64,000 nt of DNA from the NCBI RefSeq assembly GCF_002836475.1, contig NZ_PJBJ01000022.1:62001-126000 (forward strand). Reading direction: 5' to 3'. Made by a program: the position numbers and the translations under genes. This document shows positions 33,367-42,331 of the stretch, piece after piece (the stretch's first letter is position 1; each line of letters begins with the position of its first letter). Below the pieces are notes generated by a model that was not told the origin of the DNA, did not search any database, and was given only the letters and a program-made list of their open reading frames with translations. The stretch is from Flavobacterium sp. ALD4. Lineage in GTDB: Bacteria; Bacteroidota; Bacteroidia; Flavobacteriales; Flavobacteriaceae.

Positions 33367-35575
33367 TTTTAATTAATATCTGGGTAGTTTTAACTATATT
33401 CTCAGAGAGGCTAGTTAGCCATATTAGCTGTTCAATTACTAATTGCGTTTCCTGTTTTTTTAACTCGATTTCTTCCTGATCTATAATGTTTTCATCTTGT
33501 AATTCACGGGTACGAATTTTATTTAATTCAATAAACCTATTGCTTAAATCCTCGTTTATTAGATTTGTTTGGGGCACTACATCACCTTCTTTTAAGATAG
33601 TTATCGCATTATCTAGTTTTATAATAACTTTATCAAATACTGCATTAAATGCTTCTGAAGCTTCAGACGTTTTATGTGACTGAATATAGGTTCCTAAAGA
33701 AGCGGCAGATGATAATAGAGTGTGATTTAGTACTGTCAGTTTATACACTTGTGCTAATTTGTTCTGTTTTGATTTAGGTTCTTGTAGCATTCTTTGAAAG
33801 GAAGCCATCAGATTACCAATTTCAATAAAGGCATGCTTTCTCGCTAAGCGGTAGGGTGCAGAAACAGTTCCTTTTTTGTTGTAAAATAGTGAGATTTGTT
33901 CTAGGTAATTCCTATTTGCTTCAATTGATTTTTCTAAGTAAACCGGGATTTTTACAAATTCCCACGAAGGCCATAAAAAGTAATTAGCTAGAAAGGATAA
34001 AAGGGCACCAACTAAAGTATCCACTATACGATATTGAATTAGATTATCGATGTCTGGAGCTAGAATTCCATAAATAAAAATAACATAAATGGTGATGAAT
34101 GTGGCGCCAACTTTATAATTAGTTGGAGTGAATGAAAATCCAAAAAGTAGTGCGATGATTGCTAATCCACCAATGATTGTTGAGTCATGAACTAAAAAAA
34201 GGACTCCAAAAGCAATAAAGGCACCTAGAATTGTTCCGAAAATTCGGTGAAAGGTGCGTTGTTTTGTTAAGCCATACCCTTGTCTCATGATAACAACAAT
34301 GGTTAACACGATCCAATATGCATTTTGAAAGGGAAGGGCTTTTCCAATAATAAAACCTATCAGAATAGTAATTGTGAGCCGAAGGGAATGTCTGAAAACA
34401 GTGGAGGAGAAACTTAAATTCTCAATCATTGTTCGTATCGGGTAGTACTGAGGAGTTATGAATTTTTCTAAGTCTGTATCTTTTCCTTTTAAGTCTTGTA
34501 ATTTGACAACGGCTGTAAAAGCACGTTCTAGTGTTTTATTGATCTCTACTTGTTTCTCGGCATAATACAGCATATTTGTAAGCATTAAAACACCTTCTGA
34601 AGCGTTGACTTTACCTAAATCATTTTCATAGTTGGTGATGGCAAGTTCTAGATCATGCAGATCACTAACGAGGTTGTGTTTTGCGATATATTTTTCCCCG
34701 TTTTCAATACTTTCAGATAATGTTTTAAGGCTTTTTGCTAAGTTGTAGGCTAGTTTTTGGTATGTTTCTAAGACTCGGGGATGATTGTCGAATTTTTGAT
34801 GTAATTTATTGTGATCAAATGAAGTAGCTATAGCCAACTCCATAATTTCTACTAATGAAATAAATACGAGCAGAAGTTTTCGATTTTGATTAGACGAGCC
34901 GGAAGTAGTTCTATTCCGGATAAGAATTTCTCTTATATTCTCATGAATAGTGTTTAATTGTACTTGTAAATTTAATTGTTTTTCAGTGATTGTTTTTCGG
35001 TCTGAATGTACTTCCCATAAATCGCCTCTTAATTTTAAATATTTGGAAGTTAATTTGATACATTCGGCAATTTGTAATTCAGCATACCGGTTCGGTCTGA
35101 TATAAAAGAAAATTAAAGAAACAATGAGGTAGAATAAACCGCCTAAAAGTATTAATCCTGAATATTGAATCCTGTCCCAGCCTGTTTGCAAATGAGCAAA
35201 AGCCAATGAGATTGCTAATAAAGCTGAAAATGAAACCATAGTTGCCCTTTGTCCGTAAACTGAAATCATCGACAGGAAAAACAATAATATAGTTAAAAAA
35301 GGATAAAATACCCAAGGGTAGGGATAGACAAGGTTTATTAATAAATTGACTCCAGAAACGATAAGAACCGTGACAAGAATTCCGTTAATTTTATGTTTCA
35401 GATTACTTGGGATATCACTGGGATACGTAAAAAAAGCCCCAAGGGCTATAGTAAAGCCAATTTTGAAATGGCCTAAGTAAGAAAACAATAAAACAGGTAG
35501 AACTGCTGCAATAGTTATTTTTAAAGCATTTGTAAAATAAGTGCCGTCTGTAAATTTCTTGACTTTAGGAATCAT
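33350..35575 (-). CDS. FUSC family membrane protein (YccS/YhfK-like)
   Basis: A 741-residue protein with two membrane blocks (about residues 20-165 and 395-530), each followed by a helical cytoplasmic domain, the duplicated layout of YccS/YhfK. Visible family segments are ITIAAVLPVLLFSYLGHFKI, GLTKQRTFHRIFGTILGAFI and LVGALLSFLANYFLWPSWEF (the conserved WPxWE). FUSC proteins are related to fusaric-acid and aromatic-acid efflux pumps (AaeB), but YccS-type members have no proven substrate. It is an inner-membrane protein. A TATATTTG box lies 18 bases upstream of its ATG on the minus strand. Confidence 0.9.
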   Translation of the reverse strand: MIPKVKKFTDGTYFTNALKITIAAVLPVLLFSYLGHFKIGFTIALGAFFTYPSDIPSNLKHKINGILVTVLIVSGVNLLINLVYPYPWVFYPFLTILLFFLSMISVYGQRATMVSFSALLAISLAFAHLQTGWDRIQYSGLILLGGLFYLIVSLIFFYIRPNRYAELQIAECIKLTSKYLKLRGDLWEVHSDRKTITEKQLNLQVQLNTIHENIREILIRNRTTSGSSNQNRKLLLVFISLVEIMELAIATSFDHNKLHQKFDNHPRVLETYQKLAYNLAKSLKTLSESIENGEKYIAKHNLVSDLHDLELAITNYENDLGKVNASEGVLMLTNMLYYAEKQVEINKTLERAFTAVVKLQDLKGKDTDLEKFITPQYYPIRTMIENLSFSSTVFRHSLRLTITILIGFIIGKALPFQNAYWIVLTIVVIMRQGYGLTKQRTFHRIFGTILGAFIAFGVLFLVHDSTIIGGLAIIALLFGFSFTPTNYKVGATFITIYVIFIYGILAPDIDNLIQYRIVDTLVGALLSFLANYFLWPSWEFVKIPVYLEKSIEANRNYLEQISLFYNKKGTVSAPYRLARKHAFIEIGNLMASFQRMLQEPKSKQNKLAQVYKLTVLNHTLLSSAASLGTYIQSHKTSEASEAFNAVFDKVIIKLDNAITILKEGDVVPQTNLINEDLSNRFIELNKIRTRELQDENIIDQEEIELKKQETQLVIEQLIWLTSLSENIVKTTQILIKTKNEL

Positions 35576-35774
35576 ATAAGTGGTATTGCATACAAATATA
35601 AGGATTGTACGATTTATCCACAGCGGAAAAGGCTTTGATTTGCGTTTAAAATAGAAATAAATGCTAAATATCCATTAGGATTTATTCATTGTCTAAATTT
35701 TTACTATTTTTGCCAACCGTAATAAAGGAATGAAAGTCCTGAATTAATGGCTGATAATATTTAATATAACAATA

Positions 35775-36362
35775 ATGATTTTACCAATTGTAGGATATGG
35801 CCATCCTGTTTTAAGAAAAGTAGGAGAGAATATTTCACAGGAACTTCCTGACTTGAAAGAAACGATTGCTAATATGTATGACACGATGTATAATGCATGT
35901 GGAGTAGGTCTTGCCGCACCGCAGGTAGGGAAAGCGTTTCGTTTGTTTATAATAGATACCACACCGTTTAGTGAAGATGAAGATTTAGAGTCAGCAGAAC
36001 AAATAGAATTGAAAGGTTTTAAAAGAACTTTTATCAATGCCAAAATGTTGAAAGAAGAGGGCGAAGAATGGTGCTTTAATGAAGGATGTTTGAGTATTCC
36101 GGATGTCCGTGAGGATGTTTACAGAAACGAAAGGATAACTATTGAGTATTGTGAAGAGGATTTTGTTGTAAAAACAGAAGTTTTTGAGGGTTTAATAGCG
36201 AGAGTTATTCAACATGAATACGATCATATTGAAGGAATCTTGTTTACCGATAAAATATCATCACTTAAAAAACGTTTGATTCAAAAGAAATTGAAAAACA
36301 TTACTGAAGGGAAGACATTCCAAGACTATAGAATGCGATTTATTGCCAAAAAAGGAAGGTGA
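35775..36362 (+). CDS. def: Peptide deformylase
   Basis: A 195-residue metalloprotease with all three motifs: GVGLAAPQVG (about residue 47), EGCLSIPD (about 113, metal Cys) and HEYDHIEG (about 153, metal His residues and catalytic Glu). It removes the N-formyl group from new proteins in the cytoplasm. A segment of acidic residues between the first two motifs (FSEDEDLESAEQIE) is an insertion seen in Bacteroidota enzymes. It leads a plus-strand run with the DUF5606 and mazG genes. A tatttttg box (35705-35712) may be its -7 element. Confidence 0.95.
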   Translation: MILPIVGYGHPVLRKVGENISQELPDLKETIANMYDTMYNACGVGLAAPQVGKAFRLFIIDTTPFSEDEDLESAEQIELKGFKRTFINAKMLKEEGEEWCFNEGCLSIPDVREDVYRNERITIEYCEEDFVVKTEVFEGLIARVIQHEYDHIEGILFTDKISSLKKRLIQKKLKNITEGKTFQDYRMRFIAKKGR

Positions 36363-36451
36363 TAAAATTCTAGGTGCTCTATCTAGGCATTTATTTTGGA
36401 GTTTAATAAAGAATATATACAAATCGAATTCTTAATAATAATTATAACAAT

Positions 36452-36931
36452 ATGAATTTAGAAAAAATACTAGCGATTTCAGGGAAGCCAGGTTTATACG
36501 TACTTAAAGTGCAAACTCGTACTGGTTTTGTTGCAGAATCATTAGCGGATGGGAAGAAAATCACGGTAAATTTAAAAAGTAATGTAAGTTTATTATCTGA
36601 AATTTCAGTTTATACTTATGAAGGTGAAAAGCCATTAGCAGAAATAATGGACAAGATCGCTGCCAAAGAAAGCAAGGGGCCTTCCATTTCACATAAAGAA
36701 GACAATGCTAAGTTAGCTTCTTACTTTAAAGAAGTTTTACCTGATTATGATGAAGAAAGAGTTTATCCGTCAGATATTAAAAAAATAGTAAACTGGTATA
36801 ATATGCTTCAGGCTAAAGGTTTGGTCGTTGATGAAGAACCAGCCGTTGCCGTTACAGAAGAAACTCCTGTTTTAGAGGATGCTGAAGCTGTTGTCGAAAA
36901 ACCAAAAAACCAAAAAAAGATTAAGGAATAA
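36452..36931 (+). CDS. DUF5606 domain-containing protein
   Basis: A 159-residue protein with an N-terminal beta-rich block MNLEKILAISGKPGLYVLK, LADGKKITVNLKSNVSLLSE, then a helical part (YFKEVLPDYDEERVYPSDIK) and a variable acidic/Lys tail. This is the DUF5606 family, found in Bacteroidota and often next to def or mazG as here. No enzyme motif or signal peptide; cytoplasmic. The function is unknown. A terminator-like hairpin follows at 36953-36986. The constant neighbourhood with peptide deformylase suggests a translation-related or nucleotide-related role (inference). Confidence 0.85.
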   Translation: MNLEKILAISGKPGLYVLKVQTRTGFVAESLADGKKITVNLKSNVSLLSEISVYTYEGEKPLAEIMDKIAAKESKGPSISHKEDNAKLASYFKEVLPDYDEERVYPSDIKKIVNWYNMLQAKGLVVDEEPAVAVTEETPVLEDAEAVVEKPKNQKKIKE

Positions 36932-36952
36932 TACATTCTGAATTTTATAAAT

Positions 36953-36990
36953 AATCCTGTCTTCTATAATTTTAGAAGACAGGATTTCTT
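36953..36990 (+). terminator. Terminator-like hairpin after the DUF5606 gene
   Basis: Perfect 14-base arms aatcctgtcttcta / tagaagacaggatt around a six-base loop. The following T run is weak (ttcttatttttac), so termination may be partial. Confidence 0.65.
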
Positions 36991-37043
36991 ATTTTTACGC
37001 TCCTGAGGTCAAAGACTGAACTGAAGAGGAAAAATCATATACC

Positions 37044-37832
37044 ATGAATACAAGAGAAACTCAACTTAAGGCTTTTGATAGATTGTTAACTATTATGGAT
37101 GAGTTGCGAGAGCAATGCCCGTGGGACAAAAAACAAACACTTCAAACTTTACGTCATCTTACCATTGAAGAAACCTATGAGCTAGGGGATGCTATTCTAG
37201 ATAATGACTTGAATGAAGTGAAAAAGGAATTGGGAGACGTTTTGTTGCATATTGTTTTTTATGCCAAAATAGGAAGTGAAACAGAGGATTTTGATATTGC
37301 AGATGTTTGCAATGAGATTTGTGAGAAGTTAATTCACCGCCACCCCCATATATACTCGGATACTGTGGTAAAAGATGAAGAAGAAGTTAAACAGAATTGG
37401 GAAAAACTAAAGCTAAAGGAAGGAAGGAAATCCGTGCTGGAAGGAGTTCCCAAAAGCTTACCAGCATTGGTGAAAGCCAGCAGAATACAAGATAAAGTAA
37501 AAGGGGTGGGGTTTGACTGGGAAGAGCCACATCAAGTTTGGGATAAAGTACAGGAGGAACTACAGGAACTGCAAGTAGAGGTTGAAGCCGGAAATCAAGA
37601 TAATATTGAAGCCGAGTTTGGGGACGTTTTATTTTCAATAATTAATTATGCTCGATTTTTAAATGTAAATCCCGAAGATGCTTTGGAACGTACCAATAAA
37701 AAATTCATCAAACGCTTTCAATATTTGGAAAGTAAAGCGGGCGAATTGGGGAAACCACTGATGGACATGACTCTTGCCGAGATGGATATTTTTTGGAATG
37801 AAGCGAAGCTTCTTGCCAAAAAGCAGGAATAG
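37044..37832 (+). CDS. mazG: Nucleoside triphosphate pyrophosphohydrolase MazG
   Basis: A 262-residue, two-domain MazG. The first domain starts with LREQCPWDKKQTLQTLRHL and has the Mg-binding pattern EETYELGDAI ... KKELGDVLLH (E-x2-E plus E-x2-D); a second similar block occurs near residues 170-205 (EELQELQVEVE ... EAEFGDVLFSI). It hydrolyses nucleoside triphosphates to monophosphates and pyrophosphate, cleaning aberrant nucleotides and influencing ppGpp in E. coli. Full family length. Cytoplasmic. Confidence 0.93.
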   Translation: MNTRETQLKAFDRLLTIMDELREQCPWDKKQTLQTLRHLTIEETYELGDAILDNDLNEVKKELGDVLLHIVFYAKIGSETEDFDIADVCNEICEKLIHRHPHIYSDTVVKDEEEVKQNWEKLKLKEGRKSVLEGVPKSLPALVKASRIQDKVKGVGFDWEEPHQVWDKVQEELQELQVEVEAGNQDNIEAEFGDVLFSIINYARFLNVNPEDALERTNKKFIKRFQYLESKAGELGKPLMDMTLAEMDIFWNEAKLLAKKQE

Positions 37833-37923
37833 GAAAATTTCTAATATTCAAATATTCACATTTGAATGAAGTAAAAAAACTGTAATACCATTTTTTATTT
37901 TTAAAAGTCAATTTAAATTATAT

Positions 37924-39372
37924 ATGTCGGAAATTAAAACGGAGTTAAAACGTTCTTTGGGGTTAATTGATGCTACAAGTTTGGTGGCTGGTTCGATGAT
38001 TGGTTCTGGTATTTTTATCGTTACCGCTGCTATGGCTCGTGATATTGGTTCTGCAGCCTGGCTTTTGATAATTTGGTTAGTGACTGGTTTGATTACCGTT
38101 GCTGCCGCATTAAGTTATGGTGAATTAGCGGGGATGATGCCTAAGGCAGGCGGTCAGTTTGTTTATATTCAGCGTGCCTATGGAAGATTAATTTCGTTTC
38201 TGTATGGTTGGACCGTTTTTACCGTTATTCAGACTGGAGTTATTGCTGCGATTGCAGTTACGTTTGCAAGCTATTCTGCTATATTTTTTCCAGTTTTAGA
38301 CAATACGCTTTTTACCTTGGGAGACAGTTTTGTTTTTCCTAATAGTAAACTTTTGGCTATCGCAAGTATAATTATACTGACGTTCATCAATACTAAGGGA
38401 GTGGAAAGTGGGAAGTTGATTCAGTTAATTCTAACATCCGCTAAGTTAATTGCGCTTTTTGCGTTAATTGTTTTTGGTTTGTATGTTGGTTTTCACACAG
38501 ACGTTCTTTCTAATAATTTTAACAATATGTGGGAAGCCAGTCGCACAGTTTTAAATGGTGATGGCTCAATTACTGTTACAAAGCTAACCGGAATGGCAGT
38601 TCTAGGTGCAGCAGGTGCTACAATAATAAACTCTTTGTTTTCGAGCGATGCTTGGAACAATGTTACTTTTATTGCAGGAGAGATTAAGGAACCAAAAAAG
38701 AATATACCACGAAGTTTATTTCTGGGTACTTTGATTGTCACCGTTATTTATATCCTGGCTAATTTGGCTTATTTGGCTCTGTTACCCATGCATGGTACTC
38801 CAGATGCTGCCGGAATCGCGGGTAACGGAATCATGTTTGCAAGTAATGATCGAGTGGGCGCTGCAGCCGCAGGCATGATTATGGGAAATAGTAGTGTTTT
38901 CATTATGGCTGCATTAATTATGGTTTCTACTTTTGGATGCAATAGCGGCCTCATTCTTTCGGGTGGGCGTTTATTTTATGCTATGGCAAAAGATGGACTT
39001 TTCTTTAAGCAAGCTAAGATTTTGAATAAAAACCAAGTTCCTGCGAAAGCTTTATGGGTACAATGTGCTTGGGCTTGTGTGCTTTGTGTTTCAGGTAAGT
39101 TTGGAGACTTATTAACGTATGCAACTTTTGCATCATTACTGTTTTACATTTTAACAATATTTGGCGTGTTTATATTAAGAAAAAGGGAACCCAATGCCGA
39201 AAGGCCGTATCGTGCTTTTGGTTATCCGATTGTGCCAGCACTGTATATAATTGTCACTACCGCAATTTGTATCACATTACTGGTATACGATACTTTAAAT
39301 ACTGGTTTGGGTCTGGGAATTGTAGGCTTGGGAATACCAGTTTACTATTTTATGATGAATAAAAAAGAATAG
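37924..39372 (+). CDS. APC-family amino acid permease
   Basis: A 482-residue membrane protein with 12 predicted hydrophobic helices. The N-terminal helix has SLVAGSMIGSGIFIVTAAMA, the unwound TM1 glycine motif of the APC superfamily that binds the amino-acid backbone, and PKAGGQFVYIQRAYG follows TM2. The short conserved loop FGCNSGLILSGGRLFYAMAKDG near residue 340 is also typical. It is probably a proton-coupled amino acid importer or exchanger of the inner membrane; substrate not assignable from sequence. No operon partner: mazG lies 91 bases upstream. Confidence 0.9.
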   Translation: MSEIKTELKRSLGLIDATSLVAGSMIGSGIFIVTAAMARDIGSAAWLLIIWLVTGLITVAAALSYGELAGMMPKAGGQFVYIQRAYGRLISFLYGWTVFTVIQTGVIAAIAVTFASYSAIFFPVLDNTLFTLGDSFVFPNSKLLAIASIIILTFINTKGVESGKLIQLILTSAKLIALFALIVFGLYVGFHTDVLSNNFNNMWEASRTVLNGDGSITVTKLTGMAVLGAAGATIINSLFSSDAWNNVTFIAGEIKEPKKNIPRSLFLGTLIVTVIYILANLAYLALLPMHGTPDAAGIAGNGIMFASNDRVGAAAAGMIMGNSSVFIMAALIMVSTFGCNSGLILSGGRLFYAMAKDGLFFKQAKILNKNQVPAKALWVQCAWACVLCVSGKFGDLLTYATFASLLFYILTIFGVFILRKREPNAERPYRAFGYPIVPALYIIVTTAICITLLVYDTLNTGLGLGIVGLGIPVYYFMMNKKE

Positions 39373-39632
39373 TAAGAACTTTTATTCGGCTTTTTTTTAA
39401 CTAATCGATGTTTTTAATTGTAACCTTTTTGCCGACTAATGCTATTAATTCCAAATATTAAAAAGTGAATTACGGAACAATTAAATATTGATTTCCAAAG
39501 AGGGACCATAGGTGAAACGCTGTTCTAGCCTTTAGATTTATATAAGTGACTGTCTGTATTATTCAGGAAAAAAAGCTCTGTAGTGATTCACTTCGCAGTA
39601 CTAGGAGCTCTTTATTAAAAGGCTATCTTTTT
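39373..39632. other. Non-coding stretch after the amino acid permease gene
   Basis: About 260 bases without a convincing gene. An open plus-strand frame at 39546-39833 runs antisense through the oxidoreductase remnant and has no family features. No strong hairpin. Confidence 0.5.
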
Positions 39633-39860
39633 TTAATTTGGTACAATTTTCTGATTAACTGTAAGGAAATTATTAGGACCGTATTTCTTTTTTATACCAG
39701 TCAATCGTTTAAAATTGTCTTTGTAACTCGCTTATATCCGTTGCATTCCTTCATCCATTATAAAAATTCAGATAGACACCACCAGAAGAAAAAGGGTGCA
39801 ATGCATCCCAATATTCTCTACACCATTTATTAATTATTTTTGAATAAGAGAGTTTTTCAT
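39633..39860 (-). pseudogene. Remnant of a berberine-bridge-type FAD oxidoreductase
   Basis: The minus strand encodes the last 65 or so residues of a BBE-type FAD-linked oxidase: KIINKWCREYWDALHPFSSG, GVYLNF, then after a frame change MDEGMQRI, a stop, and SYKDNFKRLTGIKKKYGPNN with FLTVNQKIVPN before the final stop at 39633. These pieces match the C-terminal berberine-like domain that closes on FAD. At least one frameshift, an internal stop and loss of the whole N-terminal FAD domain make it a dead 3' fragment. Confidence 0.85.
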
Positions 39861-39935
39861 GATATGTCAATGTTTATTGATTAAAAGTAATTTGATATTA
39901 TAAAAATTAAAATAATCATACGGAGATGATCATCA

Positions 39936-39975
39936 CAAAAAAAAAGCCTCATTCTGGTTCTAGAATGAGACTTTT
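39936..39975 (-). terminator. Terminator of the DUF349 gene
   Basis: Arms ctcattcta / tagaatgag with a short loop are followed on the minus strand by nine T. It lies 20 bases past the stop at 39996. Confidence 0.85.
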
Positions 39976-39995
39976 ATTTATAATGGGTGATTGTT

Positions 39996-42020
39996 TTACT
40001 CTTGCTTTAGATTTCTTAGCTGTTTTAGTTTTTCTTTCCAAACGTCTAAACCTTCTTTATGAATAGCGATGTTTTTTCTAACTTCTAGAACAATTGAATT
40101 TTCTTTTTTTGCATTTCTCGTGTTCGTAAAAAATTGAATATTGTTTTCCAATTGGAAAATTTCATTTTTAACTTCATCAATCTTACGCATCAAGAAAATC
40201 TTTTCATTTTCTATTTTTCGAGTATCGTTATTCTCGGCTAAATGATCCATTCGATTGGCAAAACGCAACAGGTCTGTGTCTTTTTTGCTCAAGCTCAATT
40301 TATCAAAAAGAGCATCTAGGATTTTATTAAATTTCCCTTCAATATGTCTTCTCGGAAAAGGTACTTTTCCAAAATTTTTCCAAGTTTCGATATGCAGCTT
40401 TATAGCATCCAAATCAGTTTTATGATCCCCCGTCAATTGGTATTCACGTAAGGTTTCCAAATAGGATTTTTTCCTGTCAAAAGCTTCAATTTCTTCAACG
40501 TTGTGTTCGTCTTTTTGCTCTTTCAATTTATTGAAATAATGATTGCAGGCATCCTTAAATTCTTTCCAGATTTTGTCTGAATGTTTCCTTGGGACATGGC
40601 CTATTTGTTTCCAATCATCTTGAATTTTCTTCATGATTGTAGTAGTGGCAGCAAAGTCAGTGCTCTCTTGTAATTCTTGTGCTTTGGCCACCAAAGCATT
40701 TTTCTTGGTTAAATTCTCATTTTGTTCTCTTTTGATCTCTTTGTAAAACGAATTTTTAAAGGAATTAAAATTCCTGACCGCTAATTTAAATGCGGCCCAA
40801 GTTTCTTCATTAACATCTGAAGGCACTTTTCCGGCAGAGAAAAAATCAGTTCTTAACGCTTCTACTTTTTCAATTTGAGCAAGCCATTGTGAATGGGCAT
40901 TTACTTTTACGGTTGCGAAAACTTCAATTGCGGCAATAATTTCTTTTTTCTTTTCTAAGTTTTCGAGTTCAGTACCTCTTAATTTTTCAAACAAAACTTC
41001 ACGCTTGTCGTGCATTTTTTTTGTCAAATCGCTAAATTGGTTCCAGATCTCATCGCGGTGTTCTTTAGAAACAGGACCTATGTCCTCTTTCCAGATTCTA
41101 TGCAGGTCTTGTAATTCTCTAAAGGCTTTATTTACATCCGCTTCATTCACTAATTCCTCAACGCGTGCAACGATTTTTTGCTTTTGCTCTAAATTATGTT
41201 TAAAGTCTAGGTCTCTGGCTTCACGATCAAGATGCAAGTAGTCATAGAAATTTTCTACGTGAAAATGATAATTATTCCAGACGTGATTGTATTTGTCTTT
41301 GGGTATTGATCCAGCATTTTTCCATCGGTCTCTTAACTCATTAAAATGTTTTAAGGTGTCTTTGATGTTTTCCTGCGGATTGATTAGTTCTTTTAATTCT
41401 TCAACAATGGCTAATCTATTTTCTAAATTGGATTTCAAGTTTGTTTGTAAGCTCTTGAAATGGATGTTTTTATTGTCTCTGTAGATAGAGTAAGACTGAT
41501 CAAACTTTACTTTTAAAGGGAAATGGTATTGAAAATCTTCTGTTGTGTCAGGATTTTCAGTATGGTATTCCTCTTTTTTCTCTTCGATAAAATGACTATA
41601 TTTTGCTAAAAATGCTTTTTTGATTTCTTCAACATGATCTTTCACTGACATCACCTTGTCGTTTTCAACCAGGATTTGTAGTTCGTCCACAAGTTGTTCC
41701 ATCGACAACGTATCATAATCTTGCATCGGAATATGATGACGCTCTTTTAGGGTTTCGTCCTCGCTTTCTTCTGCATTGGAATCCTCTATTGAGCTTAACG
41801 CTTTCTGATTTACGTTTTCAGTCACGGCATCTATGGGCGCCACTTCTTCCTCAGCTGGCGTTGCACTTTTGTCTTTTACAGGTTCCGTTATTTCATTTTT
41901 CGGAGTATCGGAAATCGCTGCGGTTTCTGAGGTTGTTGTCTCAACTTGAACAGATTCGTTTGAATCATGTGCTACATATCCATCTGCTTTTTGCAGGTTG
42001 TCATTCTTTTCTTCTAACAT
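39996..42020 (-). CDS. DUF349 repeat protein
   Basis: A 674-residue hydrophilic protein. The ATG at 42020 (MLEEKNDNLQKADGYVAH) is chosen; upstream only a TTG is available. After an acidic, disordered region of about 130 residues come five or so DUF349 repeats, each with the pattern W-K-x-G-x-(I/V)-P-x-x-x-x-x-x-(I/L)-W and long helices, e.g. WKNAGSIPKDKYNHVWNNYH, WKEDIGPVSKEHRDEIWNQF and WKQIGHVPRKHSDKIWKEFK. No signal peptide and no catalytic motif; likely a coiled, helical cytoplasmic scaffold. DUF349 proteins are widespread; their function is unknown. Confidence 0.9.
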   Translation of the reverse strand: MLEEKNDNLQKADGYVAHDSNESVQVETTTSETAAISDTPKNEITEPVKDKSATPAEEEVAPIDAVTENVNQKALSSIEDSNAEESEDETLKERHHIPMQDYDTLSMEQLVDELQILVENDKVMSVKDHVEEIKKAFLAKYSHFIEEKKEEYHTENPDTTEDFQYHFPLKVKFDQSYSIYRDNKNIHFKSLQTNLKSNLENRLAIVEELKELINPQENIKDTLKHFNELRDRWKNAGSIPKDKYNHVWNNYHFHVENFYDYLHLDREARDLDFKHNLEQKQKIVARVEELVNEADVNKAFRELQDLHRIWKEDIGPVSKEHRDEIWNQFSDLTKKMHDKREVLFEKLRGTELENLEKKKEIIAAIEVFATVKVNAHSQWLAQIEKVEALRTDFFSAGKVPSDVNEETWAAFKLAVRNFNSFKNSFYKEIKREQNENLTKKNALVAKAQELQESTDFAATTTIMKKIQDDWKQIGHVPRKHSDKIWKEFKDACNHYFNKLKEQKDEHNVEEIEAFDRKKSYLETLREYQLTGDHKTDLDAIKLHIETWKNFGKVPFPRRHIEGKFNKILDALFDKLSLSKKDTDLLRFANRMDHLAENNDTRKIENEKIFLMRKIDEVKNEIFQLENNIQFFTNTRNAKKENSIVLEVRKNIAIHKEGLDVWKEKLKQLRNLKQE

Positions 42021-42119
42021 TTTTTCAATGTTTAAGGTTTTTATTTTATCGAGAACGAAAGATAGTAAAGGAATCTGAAAATACAAAGTAATTGCCTTAT
42101 TTATAGTAGTTTTATGTTA

Positions 42120-42205
42120 CTTTTTTGGTTTTTTTGAAGCAATTTCCTGCTATTCGCTGTACCTTTTTTATCTCTTTGGTTAAGATAAAAAAGGATGACG
42201 TTGCT
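42120..42205. repeat. REP-like palindromic intergenic element
   Basis: A perfect 12-base inverted repeat, ccttttttatct (42162) and agataaaaaagg (about 42183), is flanked by gaagcaatttcctgctattcgctgtac and gatgacgttgctatcacggc. I recall the same general arrangement (gaag-aatttcctgctatycgct ... ttttttatc ... gataaaaaagg-atg ... gctatca) between genes in other Flavobacterium genomes, so this is probably a dispersed repetitive element. No gene lies in 42021-42331; short frames here are spurious. Confidence 0.6.
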
Positions 42206-42255
42206 ATCACGGCTTACTTTTAGTATCTTAATTATGAATTGATTAGCTATTATAT

Positions 42256-42312
42256 GTAAAAAATCCTGTGCTAAATGGAAATACCGGAGTAAAGCCATTT
42301 AAAACAGGATTG
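42256..42312 (-). terminator. Terminator of aroE
   Basis: Interrupted arms aatcctgt ... aaatgg and ccattt ... acaggatt fold into a long stem with internal loops; on the minus strand it is followed by TTTTTT. It begins 20 bases past the aroE stop. Confidence 0.65.
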
Positions 42313-42331
42313 TATTGAGAAACGTAACTCT

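Noticed and set aside
39546..39833. Open plus-strand frame of 95 codons after the amino acid permease
   Set aside because: It runs antisense through the oxidoreductase fossil, has no domain, signal peptide or promoter, and its residues follow the complement of BBE codons.
42101..42298. Short minus-strand frame between aroE and the DUF349 gene
   Set aside because: It covers the palindromic repeat element and the aroE terminator and has no homology-like pattern.
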